Below, one piece after another: positions 25,567-36,012 of a stretch of DNA of 64,000 bases (position 1 is its first letter; each line of letters opens with the position of its first letter). A program made the translations under genes and the position numbers. Source of the stretch: Bin80 sp965261255 (lineage in GTDB: Bacteria > Bacteroidota > Rhodothermia > Rhodothermales > Bin80); the NCBI GenBank assembly GCA_965261255.1, contig CBDHCQ010000004.1, positions 1,488,001-1,552,000 of the forward strand, given 5' to 3'. The notes under the pieces are model-generated. The model did no database searches. It was not told the DNA's origin and saw only the letters and a program-made list of their open reading frames with translations.

Positions 25567-27248
25567 GTCGACGCCATTTTATTGCCGCTTGTTCTACCGT
25601 AGGGGCGGGGGCAACGATGCTGGCAAATGCTCTTTATCGCCTTGATGCCCCCATCACGGCAGAAACAATTGCATGTGCGGAGGAAATTGCCGGCATTACA
25701 CTTACTGAAGAACAGCGGGCCGAGCTCGTAGAGGATCTGAAACAACATGTGGAGAACTACAATTCGGTGCGCGAATTAGCGCTCCCGAACGATGTTCCGC
25801 CTGCGTTGATGTTTGATCCGCGCATGTCAGGTACACGTCCTCCATCCAGTGTACAGGGGGCTAGATGGGAGCCCGCTCCTGTGGATCGCCCGTCAAATGA
25901 CGAGGATATGGCATTCATGCAGGTGGCAGAGCTCGCTTACTTGCTCAAATCAAGAGCCGTTACATCCACAGAGTTGACTGAGCTGTACATAGGGCGTCTG
26001 AAGCAGTATGATGACGTCCTGCATGCTGTGATCACGTTAACCGACGACTTGGCTTACGAGCAGGCTGCCCGCGCAGATGTTGAACTTGATGCTGGTGTCT
26101 GGCGTGGTCCACTGCATGGAATTCCATGGGGTGCCAAGGATTTGCTGAGCGTCCGCGGCTATCCTACGACGTGGGGCGCGGCACCATACAAGGATCAGGT
26201 AATTGACGAGAACGCAGCTGTCGTGGACCGTTTGGAATCTGCTGGTGCGGTGCTGATCGCGAAGCTTTCGCTTGGAGCGCTTGCATGGGGGGATGTCTGG
26301 TTTGGAGGGAAAACAAAAAATCCCTGGAACATAGAACAGGGCTCTAGCGGGTCTAGTGCCGGACCCGGTGCAGCGGCAGCTGCCGGACTGGTGGGGTTTG
26401 CAATTGGGTCGGAGACACTGGGATCAATTGTCTCACCGTCTACGAGAAATGGTGTGACCGGGCATCGTCCTACTTATGGTCTGGTCAGTCGGCATGGGGC
26501 TATGACCTTGTCCTGGAGCATGGACAAACTTGGACCCATGGCACGATCAGCACTTGACTGCGCGCTTGTGTTTGAAGCTATTCGTGGGTCAGATGCACGG
26601 GACCCGGTTACGGTAAATGCTCCCTTCCCATTCTCACTGGAGAAGGACGTGAATGCTCTCCGCATAGGGTACGTGCAGAAAGCTTTTGAGTCTGATTATT
26701 CTGGAAAAACGAGGGATTCAGCAACTCTGGATGTTTTACGGAATATGGGTATTGAGCTCGTTCCGATTGAGCTCCCCGATGATCTGCCCATTGATGCAAT
26801 GCTAACTACCCTGGGCGTTGAAGCAGCAGCTGCATTTGACACACTGACATTGAGTAATGGGGTTGATCAGATGGTGCGCCAGGGTGAAGGGACATGGCCG
26901 CATGAATTTCGCGTGAACCGTTTCGTGCCGGCAGTTGAGTTCTTGCAGGCTTCGAGGTGTCGCTGGCTACTTATGCAGCGCATGAACGCTGTGATGGAGC
27001 AGGTGGATGTCCTTGTATCTCCGTCCTTTGGCGGTCGTACGTTGGCAATCACAAATTTGACCGGCCATCCATGTGTAACAGTACCCAATGGATTTGATAC
27101 ATTGGAGTCAGACACGGATTCTCGACGCCGCAGGCCTCGCAGTATTACGTTTGCTGGTCCACTGTACGCTGATGCCGATGTACTCCGACTTGCGAGCGCT
27201 TTTCAATCTGCCACAGACTTTCATTTGCGGCGACCGCCGATCAAATGA
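25557..27248 (+). CDS. Exported amidase-signature hydrolase (563 aa)
   Basis: Member of the amidase signature family (Ser-cisSer-Lys triad). GIPWGAKDLLSVRG supplies Lys, GSSGSSAGPGAAAAAGLVGF is the Gly/Ser-rich signature, and GSETLGSIVSPSTRNGVTG supplies the cis-Ser and nucleophile. The N-terminus ISRRHFIAACSTVGAGATML is twin-arginine-like, so export by Tat is likely; GatA for tRNA-dependent amidation would be cytosolic, which argues against that role. The first ~110 residues before the amidase core are extra. The substrate, an amide or peptide, is unknown. Confidence 0.85.
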   Translation: MPISRRHFIAACSTVGAGATMLANALYRLDAPITAETIACAEEIAGITLTEEQRAELVEDLKQHVENYNSVRELALPNDVPPALMFDPRMSGTRPPSSVQGARWEPAPVDRPSNDEDMAFMQVAELAYLLKSRAVTSTELTELYIGRLKQYDDVLHAVITLTDDLAYEQAARADVELDAGVWRGPLHGIPWGAKDLLSVRGYPTTWGAAPYKDQVIDENAAVVDRLESAGAVLIAKLSLGALAWGDVWFGGKTKNPWNIEQGSSGSSAGPGAAAAAGLVGFAIGSETLGSIVSPSTRNGVTGHRPTYGLVSRHGAMTLSWSMDKLGPMARSALDCALVFEAIRGSDARDPVTVNAPFPFSLEKDVNALRIGYVQKAFESDYSGKTRDSATLDVLRNMGIELVPIELPDDLPIDAMLTTLGVEAAAAFDTLTLSNGVDQMVRQGEGTWPHEFRVNRFVPAVEFLQASRCRWLLMQRMNAVMEQVDVLVSPSFGGRTLAITNLTGHPCVTVPNGFDTLESDTDSRRRRPRSITFAGPLYADADVLRLASAFQSATDFHLRRPPIK

Positions 27249-28100
27249 TAGTCGAGGATCCTGTTAGTGGCATCGTTCGGGTATGCCGGGCTTCTGGCTC
27301 CTGGAGACACTAGAAGATGGTACCATTTCACTTGCACAAATCCTGCTGGATGTTTCGTCGCATCTAGTCCGAATCTAGGATTGTGACTTGATTGGGTTGG
27401 CATCTTCTCATTCACGATAGGGATTGGTGAGTGCAGCGGTAACGGAGGTCAGTTCGAAAAAACACTTAACCGAAAAGCATTTAACTGTATAAGGGATGGG
27501 GTAGGCCGCTCGCACTCCCGGGCAGGCGGGGGGACTCGCTAGCATCTATGCAAGTCAACATCGGCCAAACTTGAAAAGCTTGATTGGAGCAATTCTTGGT
27601 CACTGGTTCTTGTTAACTGGGATTGATTTAACTATTCTCTGTCGTTTCCTTTTTCATTTCCAGCGACTTTCAAAGTAACGAGTGTGTTTGTTGTACTGCT
27701 GCGGTATCAGTGATTGGATCAGGTCATCCGAGCGTGGGTTCTCGGGGCGCTGTACAACATGCCCGTTGAGTGGCGCTTAGATGCGGACCAGTCAGGCGTT
27801 GTACGCCGATCAGTGACTCAAACAAGTGCCGTGGAAAGTCTTGCGGCAAAGATAGGTCAGCATACGGCGCGCGGTGCGTCGCAGCCGGAAATGACCTCGA
27901 TCGTTGGCAGGTTTGCCGATTTTAAACCTAAGTGTTATATTCCTGATTGGGTTTGCAGTTGATAGCGTGCCGTTTGCGCTGAGCCGTCGGCAGTCTTGAC
28001 CTGTTGGGGTTTATTGGTGGGTTATTCGTGCAAATCAGCGCTGAACAGGCGTGCTGCGCTTGGCGGTCTTATCGAACTGATTAAATCTTGCGGTTGAGCT
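27249..28100. other. Gene-poor spacer before the TonB receptor
   Basis: About 850 bases without a convincing gene. The open frame at 27714-27962 (82 codons) has no recognisable family, signal peptide or good ribosome binding site. A GC-rich stretch at 27505-27540 (ctcccgggcaggcgggggg) stands out in composition. No tRNA or repeat was recognised. It may hold the promoter of the TonB receptor and decayed sequence. Confidence 0.5.
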
Positions 28101-31016
28101 ATGCTTCGCTTGTATTTGTGCTTTGCCGTCCTGGTGATCTTGTTCCTTACGGAAGGTTTTGCGTACGGACAGTCTGCCAGTATCAGGGGGATCGTGCGGG
28201 ATGCGCAGGACGGGGAAACGCTGCCCGGAGCGTACGTGATCTTGGTCGGTTCCGGATTGGGATCAGCAACGGACGATGAAGGCCGTTACATCATCCCGAA
28301 CGTAAAGCCCGGCACCTATATTATCAGGGCCGGCTACCTCGGGTATGCACCGGAGACCGACACCTTGATTGTTTCCAGTGGGGATATTGTCGAAAGAGAC
28401 TTTGACCTTTACTACACCACGCTGGAGGGCGAGGAAATATTAGTCACTGCACAGGCCAGGGGGCAAATGGAGGCAATCAACAGGCAATTGGCGGCTAAGT
28501 CGCACGTCAACATCGTGTCTTCTGACAGAATCGAGGAATTGCCCGACGCAAATGCTGCTGAATCCGTCGCGCGTATTCCGGGAGTTACGGTGCAGCGAGA
28601 AGGAGGTGAAGGCAACAAGGTCGTTGTTCGGGGACTCTCACCCAAGTATAACGCTATTTCGGTGAACGGCGTACGACTTGCTGCCACCGATTCTTCTGAT
28701 CGAAGTACAGACCTTAGCATGGTTTCCCAGTACATGCTCAGGGGAATTGAAGTTACCAAGGCTGGTACGCCAGACCAGGATGCAGACGTATTGGGCGGGA
28801 CCGTCAACTTCAGACTGAAGCGAGCCGAGCCTGGATTTCATGTCAGTGCTCTCGCCCAGGGCATGTACAACGGACTGCGGCAATCGTATAACGATTACAA
28901 GCTGGTGCTCGACGTCAGCAATCGGTTTTTCGGGAATCGTCTTGGCGTTTTGGGCCTGGTGGACCTGGAAGACAGAAACCGCAGTTCACATGAGCTGAAC
29001 GCATCGTACGACAATCCGAACGCGCAACTGGACTCGGTCAACGCACTGCGTACTACCGGAGTCGGACTATTTGACGTAACTCGCCAAAATACCCGCCTAA
29101 ATAGCCTTCTGGTTGCCGATTTCAATTTGCCCGAAGGCAATGTCAGCTACAGCTTTCTACGTAGCACGATCAATTCGGACTTGGTCACATTTTCAGAAGC
29201 CTATTCCCTGGCTACGAGTGCACGCTCGTACAACTCCGGCTGGGGGCAGAGGGAAATCGGAGTCAGTACGCATATCCTCGAATACGGCCAGACACTCTTT
29301 TCGAAATTCCACGTTGATGCTTCGGCGTCCCTGTCCGAGTCAACGCAGGATTCCGACACGTTCGTGGCAAGATTCCGTGATGAACGGGCATTTACTCAAC
29401 TTGCTCTGGGCGTGAGCGCAAATCGTGTCCAGGACTTTCTTACGGATGACATTGCGCCGGTCTATGCCGACGGATACTCCATCGACCGGGGAGCCAACGA
29501 CGAGACGGAATTAGCATTCGATCTTGATATCGGATATGATTTCCGGGTGTTCAAGTATTTGTCCGGTGCAGTCAAAGCAGGGGGCAAGTACCGCAAAAAA
29601 GCAAGGGACTATGATAAGGGAGTAGAGTACGGGCGGCTGAATTACTTGTATCAACCTGCCATGGATTCACTTCTGGTCGCAATTCCCCGTCTGGGCGCAT
29701 ACGGATACCCGGGGGTGCGGCGCTTGCCATACACGGCATTTCTTGGCGAGGACTACAAGGCGGGCGAGTTCCTGAATGGTGATTTCGCTCTTGGCCCGTT
29801 CGCGGATCTGGATCTCCTGAAGGACGTCTCGGATTTCCTGAGCGAGCACTTCAGTTTTGCTACTTACTGGGAGTATATTGCACATACGTTTCACAACACT
29901 AATTCAAACCTGTTTGACTACTCAGGCGAGGAGACCTACATAGCTTCGTATTTGATGGCGGATGTTGATGTCGGCTCAAAGTTAAACCTGGTTGCCGGCG
30001 TGCGGTGGGAGAGAAACTCAACCGCCTATGACGGGTGGCAGGGCTGGCTGAACGTCATTCCGAGCTTTACGTTTGCGGGTTTCGAGCAAGTAGTGCACAA
30101 TCGAAAAAATGCATTCCTTCTTCCCGCACTGTTCCTGCGATACAGGCCTCTGTCATGGCTGGAATTGCGATTTGCCCGGACCCGAACCCTGGCTCGGCCG
30201 AACTATGCCGATCTCCTTCCGCTTTACAGTATCAACGGCGCAAACAGGAGCGTTGAATACAGGAATCCGTACCTAGAGCCCGCGCTTTCAAAGAACATTG
30301 ACGCGAGTGTCTCCGTCATTCAGAATCACATCGGCTTTTTCAGTGCAGGGTATTTTCAGAAGAGCATCACGGATTTGGTTTTTCCCAGCGGGCGGCGCTA
30401 CATCGTGGACGCAGCACCATATGGGTTGCCCGAAGAGGCCGAAAAAGGATTCATTCAGAACTATACGGCAAACAATCCGAACGAGGTGCTGCTGCGAGGC
30501 CTCGAGTTTGACTATCAGACGCGCTTTTGGTACTTGCCAGGGTTCTTGAGCGGACTGGTATTCAATGCCAACTACACGGTCACTACTTCAGAAGTCCAAT
30601 ACCCTCGAACGATCATAGAATTTGAAATAGACTTCGGACCTCCGCTTCGCTTGACGAGCGTAAACAAGGACACACTCTACGTGGACCGTTTGATTGATCA
30701 GCCTGACCAGATAATGAATTTTGCCGTCGGTTACGACTACAGAGGCTTCTCAGCCAGGCTTTCCATGCTCTACCGGTCTGACATATTCAGGAAGTCAAAT
30801 TTCTGGCCCGAACTCAGGGAATCCAGTGACGGATTCAGACGATGGGATCTCTCGCTGAAGCAGTCGCTACCTGTACGCGGATTGGACGTTTACTTCAATG
30901 TCAGCAACATAACGGCATCCGAAGATATAAACAGATTTCTCGACCAGACGCGGGCTGTAGGTTTGAGGCAGAATTACGGCAGGACGATAGATCTGGGACT
31001 GCGATACGTGTATTAG
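28101..31016 (+). CDS. TonB-dependent receptor (971 aa)
   Basis: Outer-membrane active transporter. Signal peptide to about residue 23 (GFAYGQ), then a carboxypeptidase-regulatory-like domain (about 27-110: IRGIVRDAQDGETLPGAYV). A plug follows (about 125-245) with AESVARIPGVTVQREGGEGN and KVVVRGLSPKYNAISVNGVR, then a 22-strand barrel ending RTIDLGLRYVY with the C-terminal aromatic residue typical of BAM substrates. No SusD partner gene follows; instead a secreted beta-helix-like protein does. The substrate cannot be named; glycan or peptide uptake is plausible. Confidence 0.9.
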   Translation: MLRLYLCFAVLVILFLTEGFAYGQSASIRGIVRDAQDGETLPGAYVILVGSGLGSATDDEGRYIIPNVKPGTYIIRAGYLGYAPETDTLIVSSGDIVERDFDLYYTTLEGEEILVTAQARGQMEAINRQLAAKSHVNIVSSDRIEELPDANAAESVARIPGVTVQREGGEGNKVVVRGLSPKYNAISVNGVRLAATDSSDRSTDLSMVSQYMLRGIEVTKAGTPDQDADVLGGTVNFRLKRAEPGFHVSALAQGMYNGLRQSYNDYKLVLDVSNRFFGNRLGVLGLVDLEDRNRSSHELNASYDNPNAQLDSVNALRTTGVGLFDVTRQNTRLNSLLVADFNLPEGNVSYSFLRSTINSDLVTFSEAYSLATSARSYNSGWGQREIGVSTHILEYGQTLFSKFHVDASASLSESTQDSDTFVARFRDERAFTQLALGVSANRVQDFLTDDIAPVYADGYSIDRGANDETELAFDLDIGYDFRVFKYLSGAVKAGGKYRKKARDYDKGVEYGRLNYLYQPAMDSLLVAIPRLGAYGYPGVRRLPYTAFLGEDYKAGEFLNGDFALGPFADLDLLKDVSDFLSEHFSFATYWEYIAHTFHNTNSNLFDYSGEETYIASYLMADVDVGSKLNLVAGVRWERNSTAYDGWQGWLNVIPSFTFAGFEQVVHNRKNAFLLPALFLRYRPLSWLELRFARTRTLARPNYADLLPLYSINGANRSVEYRNPYLEPALSKNIDASVSVIQNHIGFFSAGYFQKSITDLVFPSGRRYIVDAAPYGLPEEAEKGFIQNYTANNPNEVLLRGLEFDYQTRFWYLPGFLSGLVFNANYTVTTSEVQYPRTIIEFEIDFGPPLRLTSVNKDTLYVDRLIDQPDQIMNFAVGYDYRGFSARLSMLYRSDIFRKSNFWPELRESSDGFRRWDLSLKQSLPVRGLDVYFNVSNITASEDINRFLDQTRAVGLRQNYGRTIDLGLRYVY

Positions 31017-31548
31017 TAAGCGACAGTCTCTTGTGCAAGACGCTCGGAATTGGGTGCCGGGCAGGCAAAGAGCTTCCGTCGCTCGGCAGTGATGCCCCGG
31101 TTCGTTGCTTGGATGGCTTGTCGGAAAGAGTTGCGACAGAGAGGATTGTTGTGTGCCTGTTATTTCGGATGCAGCAAGTCTTGATCCGTGAACCCGGTCG
31201 TGCCATTTTCCAACGAGAACGGATGTTGTCGGGATCAGAATCCTAGCTAAAGAATCAGGGCACTTGAAGCGTATGTACAATGCCGCCCACAATATAATCT
31301 CGCACGTCGCGGACTCGGCAGCCAGGTGTCCTTCCGTATACTCCTTCCTGCATGTAGGCAAATATAGTGTAATGTGTTATATTCCCTGTAATAGCGGATA
31401 CGGGCAGCTGTCAGATCCGAATGAACTCAATCCTATGGTGGGGGATTTTCAGCTCTTGGCATTGCAGGAAAACACCGGGCAGCGAAGTCAGTGCGTTTCC
31501 CGTGCCATTCACGTAGACCGTAGGACTCACATAACCGAACAATATACC
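31017..31548. other. Spacer between the TonB receptor and the secreted protein
   Basis: The frame of the downstream gene is open from 31264, but the upstream codons look like leader: no signal peptide would result, and the clear signal starts at 31549. AT-rich atatagtgtaatgtgttata at 31362-31381 may hold a promoter. No RNA gene was recognised. Confidence 0.45.
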
Positions 31549-33282
31549 ATGAAGAACTTGCTACCAACACTTGGCAGTGTGCTGCTGTTAGTTTTGATGC
31601 TTCCCGCTTCTGCCGCTGCGCAGACTGAAATGACGATTCCTTGGACCGGCACGCCGGGCGAACTGGAGACCACCATCGTTGCCGATACGATGGCGGACGG
31701 GATGCAGGCGCACGACGTGTACATACTGGAAAAAGGTCGGGTTTACCTGCAGATCGATCCCATAGACGTCAATGGTAGCTTCACACTGCGCGGCCAAATG
31801 TACGACCCGGCGGATCCCACAGATGTGCCTGCCACCATTCAGCCGCTACCGGGCCCTGACGGGGTGTCACGGTATGTAGTGTGGCCGGGGGCCCATTTCA
31901 ATCTGTTGGGCGACGGTGCAACGCTGAAGCTCGAAAACCTGCTCTTCAACGGCGCCATGGCCGACCAAAGCACGCATGTGTGGACCGTAGCCCTTACCTT
32001 CGGCAGCGATCAGAGGGTAGAGGTAGAAAACAATGTGTGGTCGGACTACCAAATAGCGGTTATGTCACAGGGCAGTAACTCCGACTTTGTGGTCAACAAT
32101 ACCATCTTCAAGGCCAACCCCTCATTTCCAGGCGGTGTCTTCTTCAACGGATTTATATGGGGAGGCGGATCGTGGTTGGGAACCATCGATACACTGGTGG
32201 TCACCAACAGCAGCGTCGTGAATTCCTGGGGCGAGGCGCTTGTTGTCTATGAGCAAGTCAACTACGGACTGGTTGACCACACCTCATTTGTGAACATCGT
32301 GATGCGTCCGATCTTCAACCGGGGCGGCAACAACATGACGTTTTCGAACAACCTCATGTACAATACGAAGATCTACGGCCAGTCCACCTTTTGGTACAGC
32401 TTATGGGGAAGTATCGACGGCGGATCGGGCGTCATGGACATAAACCATCAGGATCCTCCAGACAGTGCCGCGATGGCGGCAGGCAGGCATTGGGATCATC
32501 TCAACAGGAATATCGTGTGGCACAACAACGCTTGGGTAAATGACGAGCAGGTATTGGATTTCTGGCAAAAGGGGCCGTGGGAGTGGGAAGTGATCAATGC
32601 CGAAGGCGAGACGGAAGTGCGTCGGGATACAATGCTCGCTATCGAAATCCAGAATAAATTCGTCGGGGATTCGTTGCGGGCGTTGATGGCGGCCGATCCC
32701 TCCATCAGGGAATACGACAATGTCGAGACGACTCCGACACTGCTACTGAACCCCGAATACCTCAGACGAATCATTCAGCGGATAACGGATTTCCGCGACA
32801 ATGAAGCGCACGATACGTTCCTCGACGAGTGGTGGCAGTTTGAGCATGACAACGATCCCATCAATGTGGAATGGCCCATACACGAAAATTTGAGCTATTC
32901 ATACAATTCGCCAGCTGCCACTGCCAGTGAGACGGGCGGTCCGGTCGGTGATCCAAGATGGGTACCGTACACAAACGTGGATGTGGAAGAGGAAGCCGTG
33001 CCCAGTTCGTTTTCGCTTGAACAGAATTACCCCAACCCGTTCAATCCGTCCACGGACATCACGTTTTCACTGCACCAGCTATCCGATGTCAGGCTTGTCG
33101 TTTACAATGTTCTGGGTCAGCCTGTGTTAGAATTGGTCAACGGGTCATTCCCCGCTGGCGCGTACAAGGTTCGATGGGACGGAACGAATAGTGTCGGGCA
33201 CAGGGTCGCGAGTGGTGTATATCTCTACACACTGAGTACCGGGAGCGTGACCGCCTCGAAGATGATGACGCTGATCAAGTAG
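31549..33282 (+). CDS. Secreted beta-helix-like T9SS protein (577 aa)
   Basis: Exported protein; ATG 31549 gives a signal peptide ending PASAAAQ (residue 25). Residues about 115-290 contain short recurring hydrophobic strands (for example VFFNGFIWGGG, LVVTNSSVVNSWGEAL, FVNIVMRPIFNRGGNNMTFS), typical of right-handed parallel beta-helices such as pectate-lyase-like enzymes. A helical segment of about 370-460 follows. The last ~90 residues, NYPNPFNPSTDITFSLHQL to GSVTASKMMTLIK, are a T9SS type A sorting domain. It directly follows the TonB receptor, so the pair may bind or process the same polymer; catalytic residues are not evident. Confidence 0.75.
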   Translation: MKNLLPTLGSVLLLVLMLPASAAAQTEMTIPWTGTPGELETTIVADTMADGMQAHDVYILEKGRVYLQIDPIDVNGSFTLRGQMYDPADPTDVPATIQPLPGPDGVSRYVVWPGAHFNLLGDGATLKLENLLFNGAMADQSTHVWTVALTFGSDQRVEVENNVWSDYQIAVMSQGSNSDFVVNNTIFKANPSFPGGVFFNGFIWGGGSWLGTIDTLVVTNSSVVNSWGEALVVYEQVNYGLVDHTSFVNIVMRPIFNRGGNNMTFSNNLMYNTKIYGQSTFWYSLWGSIDGGSGVMDINHQDPPDSAAMAAGRHWDHLNRNIVWHNNAWVNDEQVLDFWQKGPWEWEVINAEGETEVRRDTMLAIEIQNKFVGDSLRALMAADPSIREYDNVETTPTLLLNPEYLRRIIQRITDFRDNEAHDTFLDEWWQFEHDNDPINVEWPIHENLSYSYNSPAATASETGGPVGDPRWVPYTNVDVEEEAVPSSFSLEQNYPNPFNPSTDITFSLHQLSDVRLVVYNVLGQPVLELVNGSFPAGAYKVRWDGTNSVGHRVASGVYLYTLSTGSVTASKMMTLIK

Positions 33283-33387
33283 CGGAACGTGCGTGCGCAT
33301 CGTGGCCGGATGGCAGAACCGACTACCCATTGTGGTGCCGTTCTTTACCAGTGTCGGCGCTTGTTAGCAAGAAGCTCGCGCCTTGGA

Positions 33388-34080
33388 ATGCGACGGAGCG
33401 GCACGATGCTGGGGGTAGTCCTATGGTCGATGCTTTGTGCACAGTCGCTTCCTGCGACGGCGCAGACTGCCAGCATTGCAGGTACAGTGACGGACGCCGA
33501 GGTAGGGGAGCCAATTAGCGGCGCACCTGTCTATCTCGTTGGGCTGCCCCGCGTTGCAGTTACGACGGTCGACGGAAGTTATGAGCTCGTGGGCGTTGAG
33601 GCAGGGACGTACGTCTTGACGGCTGTTGCCCGAGGCTATGTACCCTTTAGTGATACGCTCGAGGTCTCCGGGACATCCCGCATTACACATGATTTCAGAC
33701 TTGAACCTGACCCCGGTGACAGGTTGGCAGGGCAGCGGCAAACGCAGGAGCAAGACGAAAGCGTCTCACGTCCGGTAATGGAAGGCAGCGAGACTCTGCG
33801 CTTTTCTCAATTGAGCACAGTCTGCGGCTGCTTTAAATCCGCCAATGAGATCTTGGGGGAGGCCCTGCGGCTAAGAGCGGATTACGGTAGCTTGGTACAG
33901 TTCGAACGTGACAGCGGGGCTGTGGATCAGATGGGCGGGTTGCTGAAGTCTTGGCGGATGGCCCAACAAATATGCTTGACAAGATTTGGCTCGAAGTTGT
34001 TCGAGGATACCTGGTGCAACAGACCAGGTGAAATCGACGACAAGCGCCGCGCGTTGGACAGTCTGGGCATAGCCATCTAG
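33388..34080 (+). CDS. Secreted carboxypeptidase-regulatory-domain protein with Cys-rich tail (230 aa)
   Basis: ATG 33388 is chosen because it opens a signal peptide (MRRSGTMLGVVLW to ATAQ); the frame is open from 33289. Residues about 27-110 form a carboxypeptidase-regulatory-like beta-sandwich (ASIAGTVTDAEVGEPISGA, then AVARGYVPFSDTLEVSG), the same fold as at the N-terminus of the TonB receptor. The C-terminal ~90 residues contain a CGCFKSANEILGEALRLRAD stretch and two further cysteines (ICL, WCN), a helical domain reminiscent of small Cys motifs in other Bacteroidetes secreted proteins. No function is assigned. It may work with the receptor two genes upstream. Confidence 0.6.
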   Translation: MRRSGTMLGVVLWSMLCAQSLPATAQTASIAGTVTDAEVGEPISGAPVYLVGLPRVAVTTVDGSYELVGVEAGTYVLTAVARGYVPFSDTLEVSGTSRITHDFRLEPDPGDRLAGQRQTQEQDESVSRPVMEGSETLRFSQLSTVCGCFKSANEILGEALRLRADYGSLVQFERDSGAVDQMGGLLKSWRMAQQICLTRFGSKLFEDTWCNRPGEIDDKRRALDSLGIAI

Positions 34081-34936
34081 CTCGTTTCCGGCGATACGAG
34101 GAGCATCGAAACGGCAGGATGTGGGCTCGGCCCCAAGGCTGTCTCCGCTCTGATCCTGAGCGTCCAGAGTTCTTGGACCTGCGGAGGCCCCGCTCGGGAG
34201 CACGTGCCAGGTCACGGGATGCCAGCTGGCGACGGATCAGCCGCCAAATTCGCATTATATGCCAAGCTCTTCGTGCCGAACGTGGATTGTCTCTCCAGGT
34301 TGTCTGTTGTGCCTTGCCCTGTCCGGGAGCCGCGCAAAATACATGCGATATAATGAGTCTGCCTGTTGGGTACTTGGATCCACTCCGAATGGGCCTGGTC
34401 AATAGCGCTGAGCAGGATGCCTAGGTACCTATAAGGCCTTTTATGGAACATAGGACCCGGAAAAATGCACAAGATCTATCTAGTTATGGAGTTTTTGTCT
34501 TATGATTGCACAGATTGACCGAGTCCCCACGGTCAATGAATCCCGGACCAGTCATCCCGAAAGTAGACATTGGTCAGGATTGCACGTGTGCACCTCAAAT
34601 GAGCGCAATTCTCCCTAAAACGGCCGATTTCATGCCCTCTATCACGGCGAACCCTAGAAACGGCAATGAGCTGGAAGCCATTTTCTGTTATGCATGGCAT
34701 GGGCAACTTCTGGATAAACAATATCAATCGCCGGTCCATCCCCTAAATTCCCGCAGTTCCCAGTTATCCCCTTTGGGCAGCAACTGCGGAAGGGTATCTC
34801 CCACCTCGCTGACAAATGCCTTAGTTCACCCAGTATGGGGTTGCTGATATAATGGGCATTGATATCTTCGCCGTAGCTGTATTGGTTTAAAATGCGCCAA
34901 TTATTGTTATTATTAGGGGGCAAAACGAAATGACAA
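34081..34936. other. Gene-poor spacer before queA
   Basis: About 855 bases with only unsupported short frames (for example 34119-34424 and 34506-34847). Both have odd codon use and no recognisable product. I see no tRNA, terminator or insertion sequence. The last ~80 bases are AT-rich (caattattgttattattagg at 34896-34915) and probably hold the promoter of the queA-ispD-ispF-dedA unit. Confidence 0.5.
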
Positions 34937-36007
34937 ATGTTGGGAAAGCCACTTGAGCGCCTCAAGCTAAGTAATTTCAATTATGAGATTCCCCGGCATC
35001 TGATTGCCCAATATCCGGCCGAACCGAGGGACTCGGCGCGTATGATGGTGGTTGATCGGGCGAGGGGGACCATAGAGCACCGCCATTTTCGTGACATAGT
35101 AGATTATTTCTCTCCGAATGATGTTTTGGTCGTTAACAACACGAAAGTGTTTCCTGCAAGGCTACGGGGGGCGAAGGAAAAGACTGATGCGAAAATTGAA
35201 GTTTTCCTGCTTAGGGAGTTGAACCCCCAAAGCAGACTATGGGATGTAATTGTTGATCCAGCGCGAAAGATCAGAATCGGAAACAAACTGTTTTTCGGCA
35301 GCGGTCTTTCGGCAGAAGTGATTGACAACACGACCTCACGAGGTCGTACAATTCGCTTTGATTACGCTGGGGACAATGCTTCACTGTACCGCGCAATCCA
35401 GGAGGAAGGGTATACTCCTCTGCCGCGGTACATCAAAAGGGACGTGGAGAAAGCTGATGCCGATCGTTATCAGACGATTTTCGCAAAGCATCGCGGGGCC
35501 GTAGCCGCCCCCACGGCAGGGCTTCATTTTACGCCTGACCTCATAGGCAGGCTTACTGGAAAAGGCGTGAAGGTAGTTCAGATCACCTTGCATGTTGGTC
35601 TAGGAACATTCCAAAGTGTCAGCGTTGAGGATCTAACGAAGCATCGTATGGGTTTCGAGTACTACCAGGTCCCCAAGGATACAGCTGACACTGTCAATCG
35701 GGCGTTAGATTCTGATGAAAATAAAGTGACGGTATGTGGAACGACCGTGGTTCGGGCCGTAGAAACGAGTCTGACCGTGTCTCGTCACCTGAAGCCCCAA
35801 GAGGGTCGAACGGATAAATTTATTTATCCACCCTACGAGTTCGCCGTTACGGAGCGTCTGATTACAAATTTTCATAGGCCCAAGAGTACCTTGATGATGC
35901 TCACCGCTGCCTTTACAGGATTCGAGCTGCTCACGAGAGCCTACGAGATTGCTATTGAGGAGGAGTATCGTCTATACTCCTTTGGGGATGCTATGCTAAT
36001 CCTATAG
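34937..36007 (+). CDS. queA: tRNA S-adenosylmethionine ribosyltransferase-isomerase (356 aa)
   Basis: Adds the cyclopentene-diol moiety from S-adenosylmethionine to preQ1 in tRNA anticodons, making epoxyqueuosine. IPRHLIAQYPAEPRDSARMM and the VVNNTKVFPARL strand are family signatures, and GAVAAPTAGLHFTPDLI and VGLGTFQSVSVEDLTKHRM cover the active region. Full length. It is the first gene of a unit with ispD following after 5 bases. Other queuosine genes are not in the window. Confidence 0.95.
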   Translation: MLGKPLERLKLSNFNYEIPRHLIAQYPAEPRDSARMMVVDRARGTIEHRHFRDIVDYFSPNDVLVVNNTKVFPARLRGAKEKTDAKIEVFLLRELNPQSRLWDVIVDPARKIRIGNKLFFGSGLSAEVIDNTTSRGRTIRFDYAGDNASLYRAIQEEGYTPLPRYIKRDVEKADADRYQTIFAKHRGAVAAPTAGLHFTPDLIGRLTGKGVKVVQITLHVGLGTFQSVSVEDLTKHRMGFEYYQVPKDTADTVNRALDSDENKVTVCGTTVVRAVETSLTVSRHLKPQEGRTDKFIYPPYEFAVTERLITNFHRPKSTLMMLTAAFTGFELLTRAYEIAIEEEYRLYSFGDAMLIL

Positions 36008-36012
36008 AAGCT

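Noticed and set aside
31264..31548. 95-codon N-terminal extension of the beta-helix protein
   Set aside because: It would bury the signal peptide that starts at 31549 and has no recognisable domain.
34506..34847. A 113-codon frame in the spacer before queA
   Set aside because: Codon use is unlike neighbours, there is no ribosome binding site or family, and a 68-codon frame overlaps it on the other strand.
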